Part shown: one piece after another, positions 1 to 7,801 of the stretch
How positions within the stretch are numbered: position 1 is the first letter of the stretch
How the letters are laid out: each line of letters opens with the position of its first letter
NCBI GenBank assembly: GCA_900315455.1
Contig: OMZE01000002.1
Location: 1-64,000 of the forward strand
Length of the DNA: 64,000 bases
From: an uncultured Prevotellaceae bacterium
GTDB taxonomy: Bacteria > Bacteroidota > Bacteroidia > Bacteroidales > Bacteroidaceae
Reading direction: 5' to 3'
Notes under the pieces: model-generated
The model's database searches: none
What the model saw: the letters and a program-made list of their open reading frames with translations, nothing else
Told to the model about the DNA's origin: nothing
Position numbers and translations under genes: made by a program

Positions 1-601
1 CTCTGACTAAGGAGTCACCCTGATAGCCGGGCTCCCATTTGGGCATAAGGTTTATCACCCGAAGTGCTTCGGCGTCGAGGAGGGGATGGAGACTTCGTAG
101 TACTTTTGGCTCGGTGATGCTGCCGTCGGTTTCTACAACGAAACTTAATATCACCCGTCCTTCTATACTGTCTTTCCTTGCCTGCTCGGGATATTTCACG
201 TTTTCACGCAAAAATTCGAGGAGGGCTTGCTGACCGCCGGGGAAATGAGGCTGACGTTCGGCAATAACCCCCATAAATTCAGATACCCTGTTCCCCACGG
301 ATTGGGTCATGGCGGAAGAGATATTACTATCGGTGTTCATTTCTGCCAGTTGGCTCTCACACGCCGTTAAGGCGGCCAGTCCCATGCTCACGCCCACCAC
401 AGCCACCGCCTTGCCCAGTTGGCGGCGCAACTGCAGTTGTTGTTCGAGCCAGCGCACTTCGGCCTCGCATTTCGGGCAGGTGCCGACGCAGTCACCCTCG
501 TGGTGGCATGCTGTGGGTGCATAATTGATGTCGTTGGCCTTGGCCACCTGCATGCGCACCTCCTTGAGGGTATTACATATCCTTTTTCCTCTTTTCATCA
601 T
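1..601 (-). CDS. TonB C-terminal-domain protein with Cys-rich N-terminus (partial, 3' end missing)
   Basis: The minus-strand frame is open from ATGATG at 601 to the window edge, so the C-terminus is missing. About 200 residues are visible. Residues 32-50 hold a cluster of the form C-H-H-x-G-x-C-x-G-T-C-P-x-C, which looks like a metal- or cofactor-binding site. A hydrophobic stretch ending in LTAC follows and could be a membrane anchor or a lipobox-like site. After a short linker comes a TonB C-terminal-type domain (FPGG, then KYPEQARKDSIEGRV, then the ETDGSI region). TonB proteins normally pass proton-motive energy to outer-membrane transporters, but proteins of this layout in Bacteroidales need not be the main TonB. 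The best promoter lies at 816-846. Confidence 0.75.
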   Translation of the reverse strand, partial: MMKRGKRICNTLKEVRMQVAKANDINYAPTACHHEGDCVGTCPKCEAEVRWLEQQLQLRRQLGKAVAVVGVSMGLAALTACESQLAEMNTDSNISSAMTQSVGNRVSEFMGVIAERQPHFPGGQQALLEFLRENVKYPEQARKDSIEGRVILSFVVETDGSITEPKVLRSLHPLLDAEALRVINLMPKWEPGYQGDSLVR

Positions 602-977
602 GGTTTATTCTTTGACGTGTCCCAGCATCAATATTAGCAGTATGTTTCCAGTGGATTGTTTCTCAAGCATTTCTCTCCCTCCCTTGGTTTGCCAAGGTGG
701 GTTTCTTGTATCCTCCAACCTTTCCACTTGGGAGACAGTGCTCGCAGAATGGCAGGATAATACTTGCTGCTGGCCTTCATGATTCCAGGACTGCAAAAGC
801 AGATGCATTACATCGCAAATATAATATTATTTCACTATTATGCAAAATTAGAACGTGTCAAAAAATTGACAAGAATTCACAAGCCATCATAACCTGTTGA
901 TAATAAGGTTGTTGGTGTTTGATAATTTTCAAGTATAGTAGTCATTCTAAATATACTATTGGGCTTTGCCTGACATC
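602..977. other. Intergenic region with promoter and long leader
   Basis: About 375 bases lie between the TonB-type gene and the end of the M18 peptidase gene. It holds the well-formed minus-strand promoter at 816-846 and a leader of about 200 bases before the ATG at 601. A 67-codon minus frame (605-808) ends just before that ATG but resembles nothing known and is not called. The stretch from about 850 to 977 is AT-rich and shows no gene. Confidence 0.5.
816..846 (-). promoter_or_regulatory. Bacteroidetes-type promoter for the TonB-type gene
   Basis: On the minus strand, TTTG (843-846) is followed after 19 bases by TATATTTG (816-823). This matches the Bacteroidetes sigma-A consensus TTTG-N19/21-TAnnTTTG exactly. 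Transcription should start near 809, giving a leader of about 200 bases. Confidence 0.7.
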
Positions 978-2273
978 CTATCCATAGAATTGTGTAAAGG
1001 CCTTCACGCAATAGAGATGGTCGGCCACGCTGCCCGTTTCACGGCAACTGTGCATGGCGAGGATGGCATTGCCCATGTCGACACCGCGGAGCGGGATAGA
1101 CGAGGCGAGGATGTTGCCAAGCGTACTGCCACCAGCCACGTCGCTATGGTTGACAAACCGCTGACATGGCACACCTGCCTTGCGGCAAATCTCAGAGAAG
1201 ACGGCAGCCGACACGGCATCGCTCGCGTATTTCTGTGCGGCGTTGAACTTGATGACAGGACCACCACCCAATACCGGATGATTGGTGGGGTCGTAACGCT
1301 CCCCATAATTGGGATGCCACGCATGGGCATTGTCGGCAGATATCATAAAGGCTTTTTCCACGGCTTGGTAGAAAGCCTCCTCTGTTCCACCCTGTGATAA
1401 AACGATGCGCTTGAGTATAGAAGCGAGGAACGGACTGCCTGCACCCTGCTTGGTCTGTGAGCCGGTCTCCTCATTGTCGAAAATGGCCAAGACCTTGGTG
1501 ACGTCAGTGCTTTTCGACAGGAGAAGGGCTTCCACCCCGGCGAAACACATGGAGAGGTCGTCGAGCCGTCCGGAGGAAATGAATTCATCGTGCACGCCAA
1601 AGGTACAGGCCGGAATGGCATCGGCAAGATACAGGTCGAAATCAAGGATGTCTTTGGGTTCGACAGCCCTTTCTGTACTCAACTCTTCACAAATGAGGTT
1701 GATGAGCATGTTGCCGATCTCGAGTTGAGAATTGATGATGCCGAGGATGGGGAGCATGTCTTTCTGCTTGCTGAGTTTCACACCGTCATTTACCTGACGG
1801 TTGAAATGGATGGCAAGATTGCTGATCTGCATCAGCGGACGCTTGACATGCAGCAAAACTGTCTTCGGACTGAACTCGTCGTCTCCCCGGAGGATGACCC
1901 TGCCGGCCAGTGTTAATGGACGGTCGAACCATGTCGACATGATAGGTCCTCCATATACCTCGGTGTTGAGTTTCACGATGCCACCCTCGCACAGCATCTC
2001 GGCATTGGGCTTGATGCGGAACGTGGGAGAGTCGCAGTGGGCACATATCATGCGGAAACCAGCATCGGCAAGTGGCTTCTTGCCAATCTGGAAAGCGTAG
2101 ATGGAGGAATCGTTCTTGGTGACAAAGAACTTGTCGCCCGCTTTCAGTTTACCTAAAGGCGACGATGGATTGAACTGTTGGAAACCTGCTTCTGCAAGCA
2201 ATGAAGCGATATTCCTTACGGCAAGGAAGTTGACGGGCGATGCGTCGAGAAAACGGAGTAAACGTGATATCAT
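978..2273 (-). CDS. M18 family aminopeptidase (aspartyl aminopeptidase type)
   Basis: This is a cytosolic metallo-aminopeptidase of the M18 family, whose members remove N-terminal acidic or neutral residues from peptides. The protein is 431 residues long, the usual family length, if it starts at ATG 2273 (MISRLLRFLDAS). The frame extends to an ATG at 2330, but the -7 box at 2330-2337 would start transcription downstream of that codon, which favours 2273. Visible family marks are the HCDSP metal-site segment, a central FDNEETGS motif carrying the catalytic Glu and metal ligand, and a C-terminal HSDVAGGSTLG segment. It is transcribed away from the aldo/keto reductase. Family assignment is firm; substrate specificity is inferred. 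Confidence 0.92.
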   Translation of the reverse strand: MISRLLRFLDASPVNFLAVRNIASLLAEAGFQQFNPSSPLGKLKAGDKFFVTKNDSSIYAFQIGKKPLADAGFRMICAHCDSPTFRIKPNAEMLCEGGIVKLNTEVYGGPIMSTWFDRPLTLAGRVILRGDDEFSPKTVLLHVKRPLMQISNLAIHFNRQVNDGVKLSKQKDMLPILGIINSQLEIGNMLINLICEELSTERAVEPKDILDFDLYLADAIPACTFGVHDEFISSGRLDDLSMCFAGVEALLLSKSTDVTKVLAIFDNEETGSQTKQGAGSPFLASILKRIVLSQGGTEEAFYQAVEKAFMISADNAHAWHPNYGERYDPTNHPVLGGGPVIKFNAAQKYASDAVSAAVFSEICRKAGVPCQRFVNHSDVAGGSTLGNILASSIPLRGVDMGNAILAMHSCRETGSVADHLYCVKAFTQFYG

Positions 2274-2329
2274 AGTTGTCGGTATTACTGTTTGAATAAT
2301 TGAAAATAAACTCTTTTGATTGTAGACCA

Positions 2330-2337
2330 CAAATATA
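2330..2337 (-). promoter_or_regulatory. Probable -7 box for the M18 aminopeptidase gene
   Basis: TATATTTG on the minus strand fits TAnnTTTG. No clear TTTG -33 element is visible 19-21 bases upstream, so this is a half-promoter only. It sits back to back with the promoter of the aldo/keto reductase. Confidence 0.4.
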
Positions 2338-2347
2338 GTGATTTTAT

Positions 2348-2378
2348 TTTGAATAATGGTTGATTTGCACTATCTTTG
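2348..2378 (+). promoter_or_regulatory. Promoter for the aldo/keto reductase gene
   Basis: TTTG (2348-2351), 19 bases, then TATCTTTG (2371-2378): a full match to the Bacteroidetes promoter. Transcription should begin near 2385, leaving about 20 bases before the ATG at 2405. Confidence 0.75.
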
Positions 2379-2404
2379 TAAAAAGAAACCAAAAATATAA
2401 GCAT

Positions 2405-3526
2405 ATGGAAAACAATCTGATTGATAACAGCATGAAACTGGGGTTTGGCATGATGCGGCTCCCAAAGATTGAAGGCAGCGAGGAGATAGACGTGGAGCAA
2501 GCCAAACAAATGGTCGACGCTTTTATGGAAGCCGGAGGAAAGTATTTTGACACGGCCTATGTATATGTGGGGTCGGAAGCAGCCACAAAAGCAGCGCTGT
2601 GCGACCGTTATCCACGCGACAGTTACTATCTCGCCAACAAACTCAATGCTTCTGATTTCGCATGCAAGAGTGAAGAAGAAGCCAAGAATGAAATCAATGT
2701 AAGCCTTGAGCGTACCGGTGCAGGCTATTTCGACTTCTACCTGCTTCATGGTATTGATTCGGGCAACAAAGAAAAATACGACAAATATGGTATTTGGGAT
2801 TACATGAAGTCGCTGAAAGAAGAAGGCTTGATTCGCCACTATGGCTTCTCTTTCCACGACTCACCCGAAATGCTTGATGAAATTCTCACGGCTCATCCTG
2901 ATGCGGAGTTTGTGCAACTGCAAATCAATTACTCTGACTGGGATGACCCTTTGATTGCTTCACGGCAATGCTATGAGGTAGCAACCCGACATGGAATACC
3001 CGTCATCGTGATGGAACCGGTGAAAGGCGGTACCCTTGCCGACCCTCCACAAAAAGCAAAAGACGTGATGCTTGCAGCCAACCCCGATGCCTCATTCGCC
3101 TCATGGGCCATCCGCTTTGCCGCTTCATTGCCTGGCGTGATGGTGGTATTGAGCGGGATGTCGGACATGGCACAGATGAAGGATAACCTCTCGTTTATGC
3201 AAGAGTTTCACCCATTGAGCGACGAGGAGTTGAACGTGGTGAAAGAGGCTCGCGAAGCCTTGCTGCAATTCGACCGTATCGCATGCACTTCCTGCCATTA
3301 CTGCTCTCCTGGCTGTCCGATGGAAATCCATATTCCGGAAATATTCGCCGTGATGAACACCTACAAGATGTTTGGCGACCTGAAGGAAGCACGTAACGCA
3401 TATAGTTGGCGGCCAGGAGGCGAGAAAGCATCGGCATGCATACAATGTGGCCAGTGTGAAGACGCGTGTCCGCAGCATCTTCCCATTATCAGCCTTCTCG
3501 AAGAAGTGGCAGAAACATTGGAGTAA
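2405..3526 (+). CDS. Aldo/keto reductase with C-terminal ferredoxin-type 4Fe-4S domain
   Basis: This 373-residue protein has an N-terminal aldo/keto reductase barrel (MKLGFGMMRLP start, FDTAYVY with the catalytic-type Asp and Tyr, then the YLLHGIDSG segment). A C-terminal iron-sulfur domain follows, with C-x2-C-x2-C-x3-CP near residues 294-304 and CIQCGQCEDACPQH near 345-358. This layout is common in anaerobes, where such proteins are thought to be oxidoreductases coupled to ferredoxin-like electron carriers; the substrate is unknown. The ATG at 2405 was chosen because it follows the promoter at 2348-2378 closely and starts the conserved domain directly. It is a single-gene unit ending at a hairpin shared with the convergent GH97-GH31 gene. 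Confidence 0.9.
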   Translation: MENNLIDNSMKLGFGMMRLPKIEGSEEIDVEQAKQMVDAFMEAGGKYFDTAYVYVGSEAATKAALCDRYPRDSYYLANKLNASDFACKSEEEAKNEINVSLERTGAGYFDFYLLHGIDSGNKEKYDKYGIWDYMKSLKEEGLIRHYGFSFHDSPEMLDEILTAHPDAEFVQLQINYSDWDDPLIASRQCYEVATRHGIPVIVMEPVKGGTLADPPQKAKDVMLAANPDASFASWAIRFAASLPGVMVVLSGMSDMAQMKDNLSFMQEFHPLSDEELNVVKEAREALLQFDRIACTSCHYCSPGCPMEIHIPEIFAVMNTYKMFGDLKEARNAYSWRPGGEKASACIQCGQCEDACPQHLPIISLLEEVAETLE

Positions 3527-3548
3527 CAAAAACATCAAGTAAAGAAAG

Positions 3549-3580
3549 GATAATTCCCAGATGCTCATCTAGGAATTATC
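3549..3580. terminator. Bidirectional terminator between convergent genes
   Basis: GATAATTCC (3549-3557) pairs with GGAATTATC (3572-3580). An inner AGAT/ATCT pairing sits across one mismatch. The stem is flanked by TTT on the right and A-rich bases on the left, so it can serve both the reductase gene and the GH97-GH31 gene, whose stop codon (3565-3567) lies inside it. Confidence 0.6.
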
Positions 3581-6500
3581 TTTATGCTGTACCTTAATTT
3601 TTGGGGAGGATTCGAATTCCCCGACTTCTCATTAACATGGAGTTGTCGTTGCTTTTCATCCCATTGGAGTTCGGCAGACGACCACTGACCGTTTTGATAG
3701 TTGTTTGAAACGCCATCGTCTTGATAAAGCGTGAACGACGCGTCTTTACCTGGATAAACCTGGATTTCCAAAGGCGCTTCGGGCTGGTCGAGTGCATATT
3801 GCCTGTCTTTGCAAAGAGGAAGGATGCTGCCTCCACGCACAAAGACCGGTATCCTGCGGGCATCGGTGGTCACCGTCTGTCCGCCTTCATAATATTTTCC
3901 TGTACGGAAGTCATACCAGCCCGCGTCATTCTTGGGCAGGTAGGTGTCCCATGTAGAGACATCGGGCTGGGTAACGGGACTGACCAGCAACGACGGGCCG
4001 AACATATATTCGTATTTCTGTTTCAATGCCTCAGGGTCGTCGGAAAAATCAAAGACCAGCGGGCGCATGAGCGTATACCCGTCATTGGCCACCGCGGAGG
4101 CAATGCTGTAGATGTATGGCATCAGCCTGTAACGCTCTTCCAGACTGGCGGCGATGGCTTTCTGGGCATCATCACCATAGTTCCAAGGCTCTGTATTGCT
4201 CATATACCCATGCACACGCATCAACGGAAGATACACACTTGTCTCTATCCATCGCAGCATCCGCTGAATATATGCCTTGTCGGTGTATTGGTTTCCCGGA
4301 CGGAAGAAACCACCTGCATCGTAGGTCCACCACGGTATTCCCGCTGCCTGAAGACCCAATCCGGCTGTAATCTGACGACGGAATGTCTCCCAGTCGTTGC
4401 CCACATCGCCCGACCACAGGGCTGCGCCATACCGCTGTATGCCGGGGAAACCGCTGCGGGTAAGGATAAACGGACGTTGAGAGGTGGAGGAAAGCAAGCC
4501 TTCATATACCGTCTTGTTCACGAGCAGAGGATAGACATTGCGCACTTCGTCGCCCAGCCATCTGTCGTGGTTCACCCACCGTCCCCTCAAGTCGTCGTTC
4601 TCGGGCTCGGTGGCATCTTGCCACCATGCGTCAATTCCCTGGGGGACGAGCAGTTGGGCAAAATTGCTCCAATAGGCATTCGCTGCATCGGCTGAGAAAA
4701 AGTCTATCCAGTCGGTTCCCGGGATGTAGTGGTTTTCTGCCAACATCTTCTTCCCTACCTCGGAATTCTTGTCGATTTTAGACCACACGCTCAGCATCAG
4801 CCTCATGTTCATTCGGTGAAGGCTGTCTGTCAGTGCCTTGGGATTGGGGTAGAATTGCTCGTCAAAACGCATGGCGTTCCATCCGTGCCTGCCCCAGTAT
4901 TGCCAGTCTTGCACCATCACGTCGACGGGGAGATGGGATTGCCGGAAACGCTTGGCAGTCTCGAGTATCTCATCCGAAGAATGGAAGCGCTCACGACAAT
5001 GGATGTAGCCCAATGCCCATTGGGGAACGAGGGGCGCCTTGCCGGTGAGTTGGCGATAGGTGCCGATAATCTCATCAGGCGTGCCCACAAAGACCGTATA
5101 GTCGACAGCATGGGCTACAGGAGAGCGAAATACTGTCTTGCCATCGAACAGACCGTAATATACCACGGGCTTGTCGTCTCTCGTCAACTCAGCAGTAAGG
5201 GTGTGTTTGCCAGCAGTGAGATGGACAACGGCAGATGCGGTTGGCGGCAACCAGAGGTTCTGCATCTCGATGACTGGCGTTCCGTCGATACACAGATTGT
5301 GGCGTCGTGCCATCCGCTGTCCTACATCCAGCAGCAGGGAATAGTCGCCAGTCTGGTCTACTTGAATCTCTGCCTCGAACACATGGCGCTCACGCACCTC
5401 GCGTCTTCCTCCTTCGGTGGTGGTGACGTTCACTTCTTCACGGTCGCCCGCACCGTCGCGCTTGACAAGGTTCACATGATGTGAGGGCGGGTTGAATTCC
5501 GTCATGCCGTAGTTGTTCCACAACACGCCGTAGCCTTTGCTGGAGAGCAGCATGGGAACTGCAATCTGGGTGTTGACCTGAGTAAGACGGCGGGGCAGAC
5601 CTCTCACATTGGCATAACCGTCCTGGAATTGTCCTAGGCCGAAGAGGAACTCGTCTTGTGGCGACTGGACTGTCAAAGTGGCTTCGTTGGTGAGAACGCC
5701 CGACACATTGCCTTCCCTCAATTCATGACTGGTGGCCTTGAAAACCGTGCGGCCAGACTTGTCTTTCACGCAAAGGCCATTGCCTTCGGCATCCATCTCC
5801 ACACTAATCTCTGAATTGGGCACTTCTGCGTTCTCCACATACATCCAGTCGGGATGATCGTAACACGATGAATCATCACCATAGATGATACGCACCGCAT
5901 TGGGAGCCACTTGCTTCACGGTAAAGTGACGACTCTCCGCACCAGGACCTGCTACCATGACGAATCCGCCACGAGGCTGACATTTGAATTGGGTGGGGAT
6001 GGAAGCAGGAGAGGAAATGGACCACGGGTTGCCGTCCTCGAACAATTGTATCTGCCGTCCCTTGATAAACGAGAGTGGCAGGGTGACCGTACGGGCTTCG
6101 TCGCTGCCATTGATACACGCCACATACCATGTGCTTCCCCGTCGACGGGCAATGGCAACCCATTCTCCGGGATAGCCACCGAGGAATTTGGTCTCGTCCC
6201 ATATCGCCGGCAACTGACTCAAAAAGCGCTGCACCTCCACGGGTTGGGTGAGGTAACTCTCAGGCTTGTCAGCCAGATGCTGAAGTCCGCTCTCGTAGAG
6301 TACCGTCAGGGCCAGTTCGTGACCATTCGACGTGATATGGGGATGCTGTGAGTCGCTGAAGGTGCATGGCGTATAGTCCATGGGACCAATGACATTGCGG
6401 GTAAACGGCAAGGTGGCATTGTGACGGGCGGCTTTGTTGGTGAAAGTGGGCACATTATTATACCACTCGGCACCATATACGCCCTCTGTGGAGAGTAAGT

Positions 6501-7770
6501 TGGGCCATGTCCGCTGCCATCCCCGAGGAATGGTGGCACCATGGAAATTGACCAGCAAATGGTGCCGGGCAGCACACTCGAGCAGGTCAAGGCAATAATC
6601 CATGTTGCGCTGATTGTCGCCAGAGAAGAAGTCGATTTTCACGCCGGCAACACCGATGCGCTCGCACCATGCAAACTCCTTCTCCCTGTCTTCGGGCTTG
6701 TTGAGCCTGAATTTCGGTCCTGGTGCACCGTCTACCCATCCGATGGATGAATTATACCATATCAGGGGACGTACGCCCTGCGACCTGGCATACAACACGG
6801 CGTCCTCCACGGTCTTGCCGTTTTTCATCTCGTCCCATTCGGCATCGATGAGCACGTAGGGAAGACGAAGGGTGACAGCCATGTCGACATATTTCTTGAT
6901 GATGTCGAAATCATTGCTCCCATGGTTGTAAGCCCAGTAAATCCATGACACCACGCCAGGGTGAATCCACGACATGTCACTGATTTCACTTGGCTTGCTG
7001 ACATCGGTTATCAGAGTAGACTCCACGATATCCGACAGTCCGCCGATGATGACCACACGCCAGGGAGTATGCCATTCACCACTGACCTTCAGTTCGTTGG
7101 CATCGGGGACGACACGGAAAAGTTCGCCGTCGTTATAGAGGCATGACGCGCTCTGATGGCGTTCGATATTGGCCTCAGAGATGAGGGCAAAAACACCGTC
7201 AACAGGTTCCATCAACAGAGGGTAGCCCCAACGGATGTTGAAGCCGTCAGCAGAAAGAGATGGTCGCGAGAATCCTCTTTCCGGCTTTACTTTGGCGGTG
7301 GTGCTCAACGGAAAGAAACCTTCATAGGCATCGCTCCATTGTTGCATCCAGCGCTTCGTGCCTTCAGGAATCCTGTAGGCTGTCCGCTCTTCAGGAATTG
7401 TGTCGTTTGAAAGGTTGTCAAACTCATACCTGAACGCGATGCCGTCGTTGTAAATCCGCAACACCATCCTCAAGTTCTTGCCGAGTGGTGCCTGGTATTC
7501 CTTTGCTTCGTTGGTACAGTGCAAGCGCTTTCCTGCCAGCATCTGGTAATCGTCGGAAACGGTTCTGACAAAAGAGAATTTTGGCTTTTTACCGGTGTTC
7601 TGGTAACCTACCGACGGGATTTCAAGAAGTGACTGGCGGTTGTAGTTCACCACCAATCCCTTCCCTTTTGCCTGCACCGACAGTTTTTCGTTGGGCGAGA
7701 CCAATGCTTTGGCTTGAACTGCTGTAACGGAGAGCGCTAGCAGAAGTGTAGCAATCAGATTTCTCATCAA
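3565..7770 (-). CDS. Secreted GH97-GH31 two-enzyme fusion
   Basis: The protein has 1401 residues and a signal peptide (about 1-20). Residues 21-610 form a complete GH97 unit: beta-sandwich N-domain, a barrel with the VKIDFF segment (Asp380 at the nucleophile position of the retaining, alpha-galactosidase-like GH97 group) and STEGVYGAE (Glu429, Glu435), then a C-domain. Residues 615-1401 form a complete GH31 unit: an N-terminal sandwich, a PA14-like insert (about 793-885), and a barrel with WWQDATEPE (nucleophile Asp1052) and WSGDVGND (acid/base Asp1122). Both sets of catalytic residues are present, so both halves may be active. GH31 proteins with a PA14 insert include alpha-xylosidases. It probably acts in the periplasm or at the outer membrane on alpha-linked side chains. 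It lies 31 bases after the GH43-esterase gene. Confidence 0.93.
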   Translation of the reverse strand: MMRNLIATLLLALSVTAVQAKALVSPNEKLSVQAKGKGLVVNYNRQSLLEIPSVGYQNTGKKPKFSFVRTVSDDYQMLAGKRLHCTNEAKEYQAPLGKNLRMVLRIYNDGIAFRYEFDNLSNDTIPEERTAYRIPEGTKRWMQQWSDAYEGFFPLSTTAKVKPERGFSRPSLSADGFNIRWGYPLLMEPVDGVFALISEANIERHQSASCLYNDGELFRVVPDANELKVSGEWHTPWRVVIIGGLSDIVESTLITDVSKPSEISDMSWIHPGVVSWIYWAYNHGSNDFDIIKKYVDMAVTLRLPYVLIDAEWDEMKNGKTVEDAVLYARSQGVRPLIWYNSSIGWVDGAPGPKFRLNKPEDREKEFAWCERIGVAGVKIDFFSGDNQRNMDYCLDLLECAARHHLLVNFHGATIPRGWQRTWPNLLSTEGVYGAEWYNNVPTFTNKAARHNATLPFTRNVIGPMDYTPCTFSDSQHPHITSNGHELALTVLYESGLQHLADKPESYLTQPVEVQRFLSQLPAIWDETKFLGGYPGEWVAIARRRGSTWYVACINGSDEARTVTLPLSFIKGRQIQLFEDGNPWSISSPASIPTQFKCQPRGGFVMVAGPGAESRHFTVKQVAPNAVRIIYGDDSSCYDHPDWMYVENAEVPNSEISVEMDAEGNGLCVKDKSGRTVFKATSHELREGNVSGVLTNEATLTVQSPQDEFLFGLGQFQDGYANVRGLPRRLTQVNTQIAVPMLLSSKGYGVLWNNYGMTEFNPPSHHVNLVKRDGAGDREEVNVTTTEGGRREVRERHVFEAEIQVDQTGDYSLLLDVGQRMARRHNLCIDGTPVIEMQNLWLPPTASAVVHLTAGKHTLTAELTRDDKPVVYYGLFDGKTVFRSPVAHAVDYTVFVGTPDEIIGTYRQLTGKAPLVPQWALGYIHCRERFHSSDEILETAKRFRQSHLPVDVMVQDWQYWGRHGWNAMRFDEQFYPNPKALTDSLHRMNMRLMLSVWSKIDKNSEVGKKMLAENHYIPGTDWIDFFSADAANAYWSNFAQLLVPQGIDAWWQDATEPENDDLRGRWVNHDRWLGDEVRNVYPLLVNKTVYEGLLSSTSQRPFILTRSGFPGIQRYGAALWSGDVGNDWETFRRQITAGLGLQAAGIPWWTYDAGGFFRPGNQYTDKAYIQRMLRWIETSVYLPLMRVHGYMSNTEPWNYGDDAQKAIAASLEERYRLMPYIYSIASAVANDGYTLMRPLVFDFSDDPEALKQKYEYMFGPSLLVSPVTQPDVSTWDTYLPKNDAGWYDFRTGKYYEGGQTVTTDARRIPVFVRGGSILPLCKDRQYALDQPEAPLEIQVYPGKDASFTLYQDDGVSNNYQNGQWSSAELQWDEKQRQLHVNEKSGNSNPPQKLRYSIKIIPR

Positions 7771-7801
7771 TTGTAGTGTATTAATAGAAAAGAATCAACA
7801 T

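Noticed and set aside
605-808. 67-codon minus-strand frame just before the TonB-type gene
   Set aside because: Composition is not protein-like, there is no family resemblance, and it lies wholly in the predicted leader.
2285-2857. 190-codon minus-strand frame opposite the aldo/keto reductase
   Set aside because: It lies mostly antisense to a clear gene and has no family resemblance.
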